Positions 39,137 to 47,902 of a stretch of DNA of 64,000 nt are shown one piece after another (the first letter of the stretch is position 1; the number at the start of each line of letters is the position of its first letter). The stretch is from Bacillota bacterium. GTDB taxonomy: Bacteria > Bacillota > Clostridia > Christensenellales > Aristaeellaceae. The DNA is taken from positions 21,570 through 85,569 of the forward strand of contig JAEZQK010000125.1 in assembly GCA_023413135.1 (NCBI GenBank), read 5' to 3'. Under the pieces are notes generated by a model that was given only the letters and a program-made list of their open reading frames with translations, was not told the DNA's origin and ran no database searches. A program made the translations under genes and the position numbers.

Positions 39137-41761
39137 TTATTTGAGTTCCAGCAGGCCGAATACCGTGGTATCGTTCCAGCCTGTGTCGCTGTCGTCGCTG
39201 AAGTTCAAAAGCGTGCGTCTTCCATCGGCGGCAGCGTTGTTATAGCGCACGTCAAACCCCAACACATCCCCCTGAGACACGGAAGCGGTAAAAGGAATGG
39301 CAATTTCCGCAACAAAGCCGTTTTCCGTAGCAAAGGCACGGGAAACGGGCATCACCGTGCCATGATCGATAGTTAGAAGGTTTTTGAAGTTCACCCTGTA
39401 CTGGCCATCGTCCTCTTCATAAAAGCCGGTACGGTTGTTCCCCTCATCCACAAATACTTCTATGGAATCCTGCATGTAGGTATTGGCATTGCTGTCGTCA
39501 AGGTGCGGGTCAGTGACATACACCAGCACATACAGCGTATCCGGCTGCCAAAGAGCCCGGAAGGAGGCTTTTACCTTTCCATCCTCGTCCGCATTTTGAG
39601 AACGCGTCGCCGTCATTGGAAAGCCGGGCGCAGTCTCCCACAGTGGATCAAGGGCTGATCCCGACATATCCGGCTCGCCAAAGGCAGCCTCGGCGTTTGG
39701 TTTATTTAGCGTACCTGATGGACGGCCATCATCATCCTTCTGCTCATTAGAAGGCAGCTTACTTGGATCGGCCCAGGCCCAGAAGGCAGACTTGGGGGTC
39801 ATATCCTTATCAAAGAGCAGCGGGAACCCTTCGCTTTTCCAGCTAAGATCGTCAGATGTGCCCCATACCGTGACGGCGTCGATATTCTCTTGAAAGCCCA
39901 GGAACACCTCCATCAGGCTTTGGTAGCGCTTGGCCTGGTTTAAAAGTGCCGCCGGCGTGTTCACAGGAATGGTGATATCCAGCTCGGAAACGCGGATCGA
40001 AAGACCCAGGCCGGCGAAATACGCCATAGCGTCACTGATCTGCCTGACAGAGGGTGTGTTCAGCTGGTAATGGCCCTGGAATCCAATGCCGTCTACCACG
40101 TAGGCAGCCATTAGCTCATCCATGACGGCCTTTATGCCGGTAAGCTTTGGTTCATAGGGAACGGAATAGTCGTTGTAGAAAAGCTTCGTGCCCTCCGGGG
40201 CGTACTTGCTGGCCAGGGCAAAAGCCTGCAAAATGTAATCCTCCCCTACCGTGTCCATCCAGTAGGTACCGTTTTTCTCATCCAGCGTCTTTTTCCCCCG
40301 TAGCTTCCCGCTTCCGTCCAATATCGCCTCGTTCACCACATCCCAAGAAAGTACAACGCCCTTGTAGTTTTCATCAAGATATTTCATGACCGCAGCAATA
40401 TAGTTTTCCAGCCGGAGCAGCATCATATCCCGGCCGGCCAAAGTGCCATCCTCAGTATAGTCCTCCGTAAAGAAGCTTCTTGGCGTTTGGGAATGCCACA
40501 CCAGCACATGGCCGTGCACGGCAATGCCATTCGCCTTGGCAAAATCCAGCAAAGGCTTTGCGGTGTCAAACTTCACCACGGGATGCGTGTTGTCACCCGC
40601 CAACGCCAAAGCCCGGCTCTTTTGCGCATCGAACACATTCTCAGGCTTCAATTCGTTTTCCGTGGTAAAGGAATTGAACTGGGAGGCAAGAAAATCCATG
40701 CGTTCGCTGCTAACCGATTGGGATTGGCCTACGGCGCAGCCCATGAGAAAATTGTCTTTGTACTTTTCCTTCAGGGAAGGCAAATCGCTGCGGTATATTT
40801 GCCCTTTTTTCGTGACCGAAAAATCATCCATAAAGAAGCTAAGCTCCGGCGCGTTTGCAGTTTCCACATACAGCACGGTATTTTCTACGCCGGGCCCCGC
40901 GGCAAAGCTAGCTGAAAGTTCCACCCACTCGCCTGTTAAGGCTGTTTTCCGGTTCAGGTTCACATAGCTGTCCTGGCCGCCCCTTGTGAAGACGGCAGAG
41001 AGAATGAACTCCACGCTTTTTCCGGAATCCTGCCGTACAAAGCATGAAACCTCATATGTTTTGCCCGCCGTAAAGGAAAAGCTCCGCCCCGGGCTGTTCC
41101 AGTTGTCGCTGCGGCCTGTTGTTTGAAGGCTCTGTGTACCGGAATGGGCTGCCTCCTTGGAAACCGCCGCCTCCGCCTTGCCGCTGCTGCGGGGGAACCA
41201 GCCGTCCAGGCCGCCGTCTTCAAAGCTTCCAAAATAATCCTTGAAATGATCCTCCGCCGGCGCTTCCGTCTTGAGGACGCTCACCTTGATGTCGTCCACG
41301 TAAAAGCTGACGCCGTTCATGTTCGAGCCATACGTCTGGAAACGTATGTTGCCAAGCTCCGTCACGGTGAACGTGCCGGTGATCTGCGTCCAGGTTTTGG
41401 GCTCCACGGTTGCCCGTGCAAGCTCCGCATAGCTGCCGCCGCCAAGGCCGGCCTTGATGATCCCCGCCTTCTCGCCTTCATGATAGGCGTAAAAGGAGAG
41501 TGTTACCGTATCGCCTTGCTTGATGCCAAGGCTTGCCATAGGATAATCGGCGGCGTCGTAGTCGTTTTGCCCCCGCGCCTGAACGCCCAGGCTGTACGCG
41601 CCGGAATAGGCGGTACTGCTTTGTACAAGCTGGCAGCTTCCGCTTTTCAAAAAACCTTCGATGCCGCCCTCAAAATCCAGAAAACCATCCGCTTGCGCCG
41701 CCGCGGCAAGCAAAAGAATCATCAGCAGAACAAGAAAGCAAATACCAATCTTTGTTTTCAT
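39137..41761 (-). CDS. Modular GH10 endo-1,4-beta-xylanase
   Basis: An 874-residue secreted xylanase. Signal peptide about 1-24. Two CBM22/CBM4_9-type beta-sandwiches occupy about 25-165 and 175-325 (FEGGIEGFLKSGSC and SFEDGGLDGWFPRSS mark their starts). The GH10 barrel is about 330-680, with acid/base Glu478 in WDVVNEAI and nucleophile Glu593 in SELDI. The C-terminal about 700-873 is a CBM9 module (DSIEVFVDEGNN). This CBM22-CBM22-GH10-CBM9 order is the classic thermophile/clostridial arrangement. No S-layer anchor is present, so it is probably released to act on xylan outside the cell. Confidence 0.95.
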   Translation of the reverse strand: MKTKIGICFLVLLMILLLAAAAQADGFLDFEGGIEGFLKSGSCQLVQSSTAYSGAYSLGVQARGQNDYDAADYPMASLGIKQGDTVTLSFYAYHEGEKAGIIKAGLGGGSYAELARATVEPKTWTQITGTFTVTELGNIRFQTYGSNMNGVSFYVDDIKVSVLKTEAPAEDHFKDYFGSFEDGGLDGWFPRSSGKAEAAVSKEAAHSGTQSLQTTGRSDNWNSPGRSFSFTAGKTYEVSCFVRQDSGKSVEFILSAVFTRGGQDSYVNLNRKTALTGEWVELSASFAAGPGVENTVLYVETANAPELSFFMDDFSVTKKGQIYRSDLPSLKEKYKDNFLMGCAVGQSQSVSSERMDFLASQFNSFTTENELKPENVFDAQKSRALALAGDNTHPVVKFDTAKPLLDFAKANGIAVHGHVLVWHSQTPRSFFTEDYTEDGTLAGRDMMLLRLENYIAAVMKYLDENYKGVVLSWDVVNEAILDGSGKLRGKKTLDEKNGTYWMDTVGEDYILQAFALASKYAPEGTKLFYNDYSVPYEPKLTGIKAVMDELMAAYVVDGIGFQGHYQLNTPSVRQISDAMAYFAGLGLSIRVSELDITIPVNTPAALLNQAKRYQSLMEVFLGFQENIDAVTVWGTSDDLSWKSEGFPLLFDKDMTPKSAFWAWADPSKLPSNEQKDDDGRPSGTLNKPNAEAAFGEPDMSGSALDPLWETAPGFPMTATRSQNADEDGKVKASFRALWQPDTLYVLVYVTDPHLDDSNANTYMQDSIEVFVDEGNNRTGFYEEDDGQYRVNFKNLLTIDHGTVMPVSRAFATENGFVAEIAIPFTASVSQGDVLGFDVRYNNAAADGRRTLLNFSDDSDTGWNDTTVFGLLELK

Positions 41762-41810
41762 TCTATCCTCTCCTTTTTGCCTGCCGCCCGCGGCGGAGAA
41801 GTGCAGCTGT

Positions 41811-43148
41811 TTATGCCCTTGCCTTGCGCGCGGCTCGAAGCACGCGCATCATCTCGCCAAGCTTGGGCGGCTTGCCATACATCAAAACACCGATCCTATA
41901 AATACGTGCCGCCAGCATGCCGATAAAGGCCGTTGCCCCGATCAGCAATATAACGGAAATGACGATCTCATACCAATCCGGGCTGGCCATGGCGATGCGC
42001 ACAAACATGGCCATGGGCGACGTAAAGGGCAGGTAGGAGCAGAACCTTATGGCCGCGTTATCGATATTGCCGGAAGCCATAGACATGACCACCACCATGA
42101 AAGCGATGATGAACGCGAACATGACGGGAAGAATCATGGTGTTCACATCCTCTGTACGGGAAGCCAGGGAACCGATGGCCCCAAACAGGAAGGCATACAG
42201 GAAGTAACCCAGCACAAAGAACAGGAGCGCGAAGCCTACGATGTTCAATGGCATGTTGAATATGGACGCGATGATCTCATTCCCCGCCCAGGAAGATTGA
42301 TTGATGTTGAAGAATAGGATGGCCGAACCGAAGATGGCGATCATCTGAATGAGCCCCGCCAGCCCTGACCCAATGATCTTCCCGAACAGCAGGCTGTTTG
42401 GCCGCGCCGAGGTTATGAGCAGCTCCATCGTACGGGAGCTTTTTTCTGTAGCCACGGCGGTGGACACAAGCTGCCCGTAAATGAGGATGGCCATATACAG
42501 CGCGAAGATCAGCGCATAGGTATAGAAGAAGGTATCCATCTGGCTGACGCCAAGGTTCTCCACCGATACGGACACAGGCGGCATCAGGATTGGGGGGATC
42601 TCTTCCGCAGCCGCGCCGAGCGCCTTTAGCTTTTCCAGCCGGTAGGCAGACTGCAGCGCACCTGTCAGCATGGCACCGGTGCTGTCATACATCCCCAGAT
42701 TCCTTGCAATATACGTCAGCTTCTCGGCGCTTAAGATGACCACGGCGCCCTCATATGTTCCCGCGGTCACCTGCTCCTTCACGGTCTGCACATCAGATGT
42801 GACCACCTGGGCTGTCAACCCGTACAGGGAGGATGCGAACTGCCGCAAGGCCTCCTCACTCAATGCGCCGTTTTCATTGATGATGGCAAGCATTGGACCC
42901 GATTGGACAGGCGCCTGTAGGGCCGGATCTTGTCCCCCCACATTCCCGCCCGGGGAGACAGGCGCCTGTATAACCGGGCCCTCTCCGCCCACATCCCCGC
43001 CAGTGGAATCGGTAAACATGCCTTTCAATGTGGGAAAAGACAATACGATGGCGACGATCAGCACAAGCGCCACCGTCATCCCCATGTATACCTTGTTTTT
43101 AAAGTATCCCGCCAATTCAAAGCGGAGCACAGAATAGAATTGCTTCAT
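41811..43148 (-). CDS. ABC-2 type exporter permease (NatB-like)
   Basis: A 445-residue permease. One transmembrane helix near the N-terminus (about 20-38) is followed by a large extracellular domain (about 45-200) with a Gly/Pro-rich duplicated segment (IQAPVSPGGNVGGQDPALQA region), then five or six helices. The conserved EKSSRTMELLITSARP at the start of the core is typical of NatB/YhaP-type ABC-2 permeases. Partner of the ATPase encoded 12 bases upstream. Substrate (sodium, drug or peptide) is unknown. Confidence 0.88.
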   Translation of the reverse strand: MKQFYSVLRFELAGYFKNKVYMGMTVALVLIVAIVLSFPTLKGMFTDSTGGDVGGEGPVIQAPVSPGGNVGGQDPALQAPVQSGPMLAIINENGALSEEALRQFASSLYGLTAQVVTSDVQTVKEQVTAGTYEGAVVILSAEKLTYIARNLGMYDSTGAMLTGALQSAYRLEKLKALGAAAEEIPPILMPPVSVSVENLGVSQMDTFFYTYALIFALYMAILIYGQLVSTAVATEKSSRTMELLITSARPNSLLFGKIIGSGLAGLIQMIAIFGSAILFFNINQSSWAGNEIIASIFNMPLNIVGFALLFFVLGYFLYAFLFGAIGSLASRTEDVNTMILPVMFAFIIAFMVVVMSMASGNIDNAAIRFCSYLPFTSPMAMFVRIAMASPDWYEIVISVILLIGATAFIGMLAARIYRIGVLMYGKPPKLGEMMRVLRAARKARA

Positions 43149-43160
43149 AACTGGTCCTCC

Positions 43161-44066
43161 TCAAACGGCTGCGCCGGTGTATTCGACAAAGATATCATTC
43201 AGCGTCGGCTCAAATACCCGGTAGCCCTCCACCGCAATGTTTTCTTCGGCCATGGCATTCAAAATAGGCAGCGTTTCCTTCACCGTATTCACATGTACAT
43301 GCAGCACATCCTCAGCGATTTTGGCCTGAAGCCCCTTTCCTTTGGCAAAAGCAAGCGCCTTTTCCTGCTGACCGGGGGCCACTTCCACCAGGATGTGGCG
43401 GCGGTCATAGCTGCGCTTGTGGTCGGCAATGGACGTATTCAGTACGATGCGGCCCTGATTGAGGATGACAATATTCTGGCAAAATTCCTCCACATAGTTC
43501 ATTTGATGGCTGGAGAACAGCACGATTTTTCCCGCTTCAATGCACTCTTTTACAATGTCCTTGAGCAGCATGGCATTCACGGGGTCCAGCCCGGAAAAGG
43601 GCTCATCCAGGATCACAATTCGCGGGTTGCCCAGCATAGCCACCGCCAGCTGTATCTTTTGCTGGTTACCCTTGGAAAGCGTATCCACCTTCTTGTTGGC
43701 ATAATCACTTAGCTCCATGCGGCCAAGCCACTTTTTCGCCTCGTCCCGGGCACTGGCGGAACTTAACCCCCGCAGCGTCCCAAGATACGTCAATTGGTCC
43801 AGGATCAGCCGCTTGGGGTAGAGGCCCCTCTCCTCCGGCAGATAGCCGATGCGAAAGTCGCCCCGTTTAAAAGGCTTGCCATCCAGAAGGACATGCCCGC
43901 CATCGGGGGCAAACACATCCATTACAATACGCAGCGTTGTCGTTTTGCCCGCGCCGTTTCGGCCCAGCAGGCCTAACGAGTGCCCGTTTTCCACCGAAAA
44001 GCCGATGCCCTTTAGCACTTCCTTGTCGCCAAAGCGCTTTTCGACTTGAATAAGCTCCAGCTTCAT
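43161..44066 (-). CDS. ABC transporter ATP-binding protein (NatA-like)
   Basis: A 301-residue ATPase with Walker A GRNGAGKTT, the signature region LSKGNQQKIQLA and Walker B RIVILDEPFSGLD. The C-terminal 80 residues form the extra domain seen in NatA/YhaQ-type exporters. It pairs with the permease at 41811. ATG 44066 has GGAGG ten bases upstream (an alternative ATG lies six bases earlier). Confidence 0.93.
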   Translation of the reverse strand: MKLELIQVEKRFGDKEVLKGIGFSVENGHSLGLLGRNGAGKTTTLRIVMDVFAPDGGHVLLDGKPFKRGDFRIGYLPEERGLYPKRLILDQLTYLGTLRGLSSASARDEAKKWLGRMELSDYANKKVDTLSKGNQQKIQLAVAMLGNPRIVILDEPFSGLDPVNAMLLKDIVKECIEAGKIVLFSSHQMNYVEEFCQNIVILNQGRIVLNTSIADHKRSYDRRHILVEVAPGQQEKALAFAKGKGLQAKIAEDVLHVHVNTVKETLPILNAMAEENIAVEGYRVFEPTLNDIFVEYTGAAV

Positions 44067-44100
44067 ACGCATTTATCCTCCGAACTGTATTTACGGTTTT

Positions 44101-44129
44101 ATCGTACAGAAATCTTGCCGGATTGTCAA
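44101..44129 (-). promoter_or_regulatory. Promoter of the NatAB-like operon
   Basis: On the minus strand TTGACA (44129-44124), a 17-base spacer and TACGAT (44106-44101). Confidence 0.7.
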
Positions 44130-44231
44130 TCATATCCATCCTGACAGTATACAATGGCGGGCGAATAACCTGATTGGAGGCGATATGATCTTATCCTGTA
44201 TGACGCTCTTCATTTGGCAAACAAAAAATTG

Positions 44232-44260
44232 TTGACGCAATTACACAAAGAAGCTAAAAT
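44232..44260 (+). promoter_or_regulatory. Promoter of the hydCBA operon
   Basis: TTGACG (44232-44237), a 17-base spacer and TAAAAT (44255-44260). The predicted transcript start near 44267 lies just before the Rex-like operator. Confidence 0.7.
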
Positions 44261-44273
44261 GATAGCATATAAA

Positions 44274-44291
44274 TCGTTAAATAAATAACAT
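44274..44291 (+). promoter_or_regulatory. Rex-like operator
   Basis: TCGTTAAATAAATAACAT matches 11 of the 14 defined positions of the Rex box (TTGTTAAnnnnTTAACAA). It sits immediately downstream of the transcript start, where a repressor would block initiation or clearance. Rex senses the NADH/NAD ratio and represses fermentation and hydrogenase genes in Clostridia. Confidence 0.55.
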
Positions 44292-44317
44292 ATCTGACGT
44301 CAGAGGGAGATGAGCGT

Positions 44318-44827
44318 GTGGAAAAGACCATTGAGTCCGAACGTACCCTGACGCCCCGCATGGTCAAGGAAATTGAAAAGATAGCCCTGCGGTACAAAAA
44401 CCAGCCCGACCAACTGATGCGGATTCTGCTGGACATTCAAAAGGTTGCCTTTAACGCCTTCCCGCGGGAGGTGGCCGTCATCGTCAGCCGTGTCACCGGC
44501 ATTCCGGAGGCCAAGATCTATGGCTTCATTAGTTTCTACGCCATGTTCTCCCCGGAACCCAGGGGAACATACGTGGTACGCATGTGCAAAAGCGCCCCCT
44601 GCCATGTGTGCGGGGCGGTGCAGGTAATGGAGGCCATTGTGCGGACACTGGGCATTGAACCGGGGGAAACCACCAAGGACGGGCGCTTCACTCTGGAATA
44701 CTGCCAGTGTCTGGGGGTGTGCGAGTCCTCACCCGCCATATTGGTCAATGACAAGGTATACAAAAACCTGACGCCCGGACGGGCTGCCACGCTGATGGAA
44801 GATTATCAGAGAGGGGATGTGAGGTAG
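44318..44827 (+). CDS. hydC: [FeFe]-hydrogenase gamma subunit (NuoE-like)
   Basis: A 169-residue protein of the NuoE/HydC family with a thioredoxin-like 2Fe-2S ferredoxin fold. The cluster ligands are visible: Cys in MCKSAPCHVCGA and in CQCLGVC near residue 130. It would pass electrons between the NADH-oxidising HydB and the hydrogenase HydA. GTG start at 44318 with AGGGAG about nine bases upstream. First gene of hydCBA, ending one base before hydB. Confidence 0.9.
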   Translation: MEKTIESERTLTPRMVKEIEKIALRYKNQPDQLMRILLDIQKVAFNAFPREVAVIVSRVTGIPEAKIYGFISFYAMFSPEPRGTYVVRMCKSAPCHVCGAVQVMEAIVRTLGIEPGETTKDGRFTLEYCQCLGVCESSPAILVNDKVYKNLTPGRAATLMEDYQRGDVR

Positions 44828-46087
44828 ATGCTGGCGGAAACGCGGATCATACTGCGCAACGTGGGCAAGATCAACCCTGTCAGTGTGGAGGACTACCGCT
44901 CCAACGGCGGATATGAGTCGCTGCGCACGGCACTTTCAATGTCCCCCGCCGACATCATCGGGGAGATGAAGGGCTCAGGACTTCGGGGCCGGGGCGGCGC
45001 GGGGTTTCCCCTTTGGAAGAAGTGGGATTTTGTGCTTTCCGCACCAGGAGAGCAAAAATATGTGATCTGCAACGCCGACGAAGGCGAGCCAGGCACCAAC
45101 AAGGACAGGGTAATCCTCTTCGGTGACCCCCACAGCGTTCTGGAAGGTATGGCCATCGCCGGCTACACCGTGGGGGCGGATACAGGTTTTTTGTATCTGC
45201 GCTTTGAATACCCCTACCTGTTTCCCATCCTGGAGCAGGCCATTGATAATGCACGGCGGATGGGATACCTGGGGAAAAACATACTGGGCTCCTCCTTCAG
45301 CTTTGATGTGAAGGTGGTCTCCGGAGGCGGCGCCTATGTCTGCGGCGAAGAAACGGCCCTCATCGAATCCATCGAGGGCCGCCGGGGCGAGCCGCGCTTC
45401 AAGCCCCCCTATCCCGGCATATCCGGCCTGTACGGCAAGCCCACCGTAGTCAACAATGTAGAAACGCTGGCCAACGTCCCCGTAATCCTGCAAAAGGGCG
45501 GGGAATGGTTCAGCCGGATTGGCGCACCCCATTGCACAGGTACCAAGGTATTCACGCTTTGCGGCAACATTGCGCAAAAGGGTGTCTTTGAATACCCAAT
45601 GGGCTCCAATTTGAAGGATATCTTCGATGCCCACGGCGGTGTGAAAGACAATAAAGACCTGCTGGGCTTCATGCTGGGCGGCCAGTCCGGGAACCTCATC
45701 AACGCAAGTCAGATCAATTTGCCTATGGACATCGACAGTTGCCAACAGGCGGAATCGGTTTTGGGTACGGGAACCATTATGGTGATCGACGACTGCAATG
45801 ATATCCTGGACATCGTGGAAAACATTATGTCCTTTTTCATTGAGGAAAGCTGCGGCAAGTGCACCCCCTGCCGGGAGGGCAACATCCGTATACTGGAGAT
45901 ACTTAAGCGCATCCACTCGGGGCAGGGGCGGATGGAGGATCTGGAACTTTTGGAGGACCTGGCCTCCACCATGAACGTGGCCTGCCTGTGCGGCCTGGGG
46001 CAAAATTCCTCGGTAGCGGTTATCACCAGCCTGCATAATTTTCGGGACGTATACTTAAAAGCCATACAAAGGGGGAAGAGCGCATGA
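44828..46087 (+). CDS. hydB: [FeFe]-hydrogenase beta subunit (NuoF-like, NADH site)
   Basis: A 419-residue flavoprotein that binds FMN and NAD(H). Motifs: GLRGRGGAGFPLW (FMN), ICNADEGEPGTNKDR (NADH site), and a 4Fe-4S site ESCGKCTPCREG plus a later Cys (VACLCGLG). It lacks the N-terminal 2Fe-2S domain and the C-terminal ferredoxin domain that lengthen bifurcating HydB proteins to about 600 residues. The overlap with hydA (ATGA) implies fixed stoichiometry. This short form suggests simple NADH-linked rather than bifurcating function, an inference. Confidence 0.92.
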   Translation: MLAETRIILRNVGKINPVSVEDYRSNGGYESLRTALSMSPADIIGEMKGSGLRGRGGAGFPLWKKWDFVLSAPGEQKYVICNADEGEPGTNKDRVILFGDPHSVLEGMAIAGYTVGADTGFLYLRFEYPYLFPILEQAIDNARRMGYLGKNILGSSFSFDVKVVSGGGAYVCGEETALIESIEGRRGEPRFKPPYPGISGLYGKPTVVNNVETLANVPVILQKGGEWFSRIGAPHCTGTKVFTLCGNIAQKGVFEYPMGSNLKDIFDAHGGVKDNKDLLGFMLGGQSGNLINASQINLPMDIDSCQQAESVLGTGTIMVIDDCNDILDIVENIMSFFIEESCGKCTPCREGNIRILEILKRIHSGQGRMEDLELLEDLASTMNVACLCGLGQNSSVAVITSLHNFRDVYLKAIQRGKSA

Positions 46088-47808
46088 TCCATTTGACCAT
46101 TGATGGCCTTCCTGTACAAGCAGACGAAGGAGCTACCATCCTGGATGCTGCCAGGCAATTGGATATCCACATTCCCACACTTTGCTACCATCCTGACCAG
46201 AATGTGAAAGCAAATTGCCGTATCTGCCTGGTGGAGATCGAAGGTGTCAAGCTGCTGGCCCCATCCTGCTCGTATCCGGTGGCCAACGGCATGGTCATCC
46301 ACACCCATTCGCCCAAGGTCCGGCGTGCCCGGCGCAACATCCTTGAACTCATCCTGGCCCGCCATGCTCAGGATTGCCTGCACTGTGACCGCTCCGGCAC
46401 CTGTGAATTGCAGGCCGTGGCGGAGGAGATGCATTTTACGAAAATTCCCCGGTATCCCTTCGTTGTCCGATCCAATGAGCGGGATGATTCCTCCTCCTCC
46501 ATTCTGCGCAATTCCGCCAAGTGCATCGCCTGCGGCCGGTGCGAGTACGCCTGCAGCGAGATTCAAACAGTGCACGCATTATCCAAGGTGAACAGGGGCT
46601 TTGAGGTAAAGTTTCAGCCCGCCTACGGGAGGCCGCTGGCGGAAAGCCTGTGCGTTAACTGCGGCCAGTGCGTGCAGGCCTGCCCTACCGGGGCGCTGAC
46701 CATCCGCGACGATACGCAAAAGATATGGCATACTTTCGCCGACAAGACAAAGCTGGTCATCGCCCAGACAGCCCCTGCGGTGCGCATTACTCTGGCGGAG
46801 GCGCTGGGGGAGGAGCCCGGCAGCATCAGCACGGGCCGGTTGGTTACGGCGATGAAGCGGGTAGGCTTCCATCAGGTGTTCGACACGGACTTCACCGCCG
46901 ACCTTACCATACTGGAGGAAGGCACGGAGCTTTTGGGCAGGCTGAAAAACGGCGGTGTTCTGCCCATGATCACTTCCTGCAGCCCCGGCTGGATCAAGTT
47001 TTGCGAAACATTCTACCCGGAGTTTTTGCCCAACCTGTCCACCTGCAAGTCGCCCCAGGCCATGTTTGGCGCGCTCCTGAAAACCTACTATGCCGAAAAG
47101 ATCGGCAGGAAGCCGGAAGACATACTCAGCGTGTCGGTCATGCCCTGCACCGCCAAAAAGTATGAGGCCCGCCGGCCGGAGCTTGGGCGGGACGGGTACC
47201 GGGATGTGGACGTGGTCATTACCGTTCAGGAGCTGGCACGGATGATCCGCAGCGCAGGCATCCAGTTTAAGTCCCTGCCGGACACGGATTTTGATGCTCC
47301 CTTTGGCCTTGGCACCGGAGCGGGAGAAATTTTCGGGGCCACCGGTGGCGTAATGGAGGCGGCGCTGCGCACGGTGTATGAGATCGAAACCGGAAAACCA
47401 TTGGAGCAAGTGGACTTTAAGCAGGTGCGTGGCTTTGCGGGAATCAAGGAAGCATTCATCGAGCTTGAGGATACTATGGTGAAGGTGGCGGTGGCCCACG
47501 GCCTGGGCAACGCAAGAAAGCTGATGAACATGGTAAAGGCGGGAGATGCACAATACCATTTCATTGAGATCATGGCCTGCCCCGGCGGCTGCATCGGCGG
47601 CGGAGGCAACCCGGTGAAAAACTGGCGCAAGATGGAGCCTCGCCTTGCAGCCGTATACAAGGTGGATAAAAGCATGGCGCAGCGCAAATCCCACGAAAAC
47701 CAGACGGTGGACCTTTTATACAAGGAGTTTCTCGGCGAACCCAACGGGCACAAGTCCCATGAATTGCTGCACACACACTACGTAGACAGGAGCAGTTTGC
47801 TTACATAA
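46084..47808 (+). CDS. hydA: [FeFe]-hydrogenase catalytic subunit
   Basis: A 574-residue hydrogenase, the same size as the clostridial CpI type. N-terminal 2Fe-2S domain (about 1-80), a His-containing 4Fe-4S site (HAQDCLHCDRSGTCELQ), two ferredoxin-type 4Fe-4S clusters (CIACGRCEYACS, CVNCGQCVQACP), then the H-cluster domain: TSCSPGWIKF (L1), MPCTAKKYE (L2) and ACPGGCIGGGG (L3). In L1 the second Cys of the common TSCCP is Ser; in CpI that Cys relays protons, so activity or oxygen behaviour may differ. It makes or consumes H2 with electrons from HydB/HydC. Maturases HydEFG are not in the window. Confidence 0.95.
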   Translation: MIHLTIDGLPVQADEGATILDAARQLDIHIPTLCYHPDQNVKANCRICLVEIEGVKLLAPSCSYPVANGMVIHTHSPKVRRARRNILELILARHAQDCLHCDRSGTCELQAVAEEMHFTKIPRYPFVVRSNERDDSSSSILRNSAKCIACGRCEYACSEIQTVHALSKVNRGFEVKFQPAYGRPLAESLCVNCGQCVQACPTGALTIRDDTQKIWHTFADKTKLVIAQTAPAVRITLAEALGEEPGSISTGRLVTAMKRVGFHQVFDTDFTADLTILEEGTELLGRLKNGGVLPMITSCSPGWIKFCETFYPEFLPNLSTCKSPQAMFGALLKTYYAEKIGRKPEDILSVSVMPCTAKKYEARRPELGRDGYRDVDVVITVQELARMIRSAGIQFKSLPDTDFDAPFGLGTGAGEIFGATGGVMEAALRTVYEIETGKPLEQVDFKQVRGFAGIKEAFIELEDTMVKVAVAHGLGNARKLMNMVKAGDAQYHFIEIMACPGGCIGGGGNPVKNWRKMEPRLAAVYKVDKSMAQRKSHENQTVDLLYKEFLGEPNGHKSHELLHTHYVDRSSLLT

Positions 47809-47828
47809 TTACAATCAAATCAAAAACT

Positions 47829-47859
47829 TCAGGCAGCGCGCATTTTACACGCTGCCTGA
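47829..47859. terminator. Terminator between hydA and the serine hydrolase gene
   Basis: TCAGGCAGCG (47829-47838) and CGCTGCCTGA (47850-47859) form a perfect 10-bp stem. A T-rich stretch follows on the minus strand (AGTTTTTG) and a weaker one on the plus strand, so it may serve both converging genes. Confidence 0.7.
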
Positions 47860-47902
47860 TTGCTGTTTCATTGGTGCTTCATTTTATACTGCTCATTTTC
47901 CA

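Noticed and set aside
38280..39245. 321-codon plus-strand frame antisense to the cytochrome-b5-like gene
   Set aside because: It is a shadow of a clearly coding minus-strand gene; Arg/Gly-rich, no ribosome site.
44975..47694. Two long minus-strand frames (353 and 371 codons) inside hydB and hydA
   Set aside because: Antisense shadows of hydrogenase genes with complete catalytic motifs. They arise from high GC in the third codon position.
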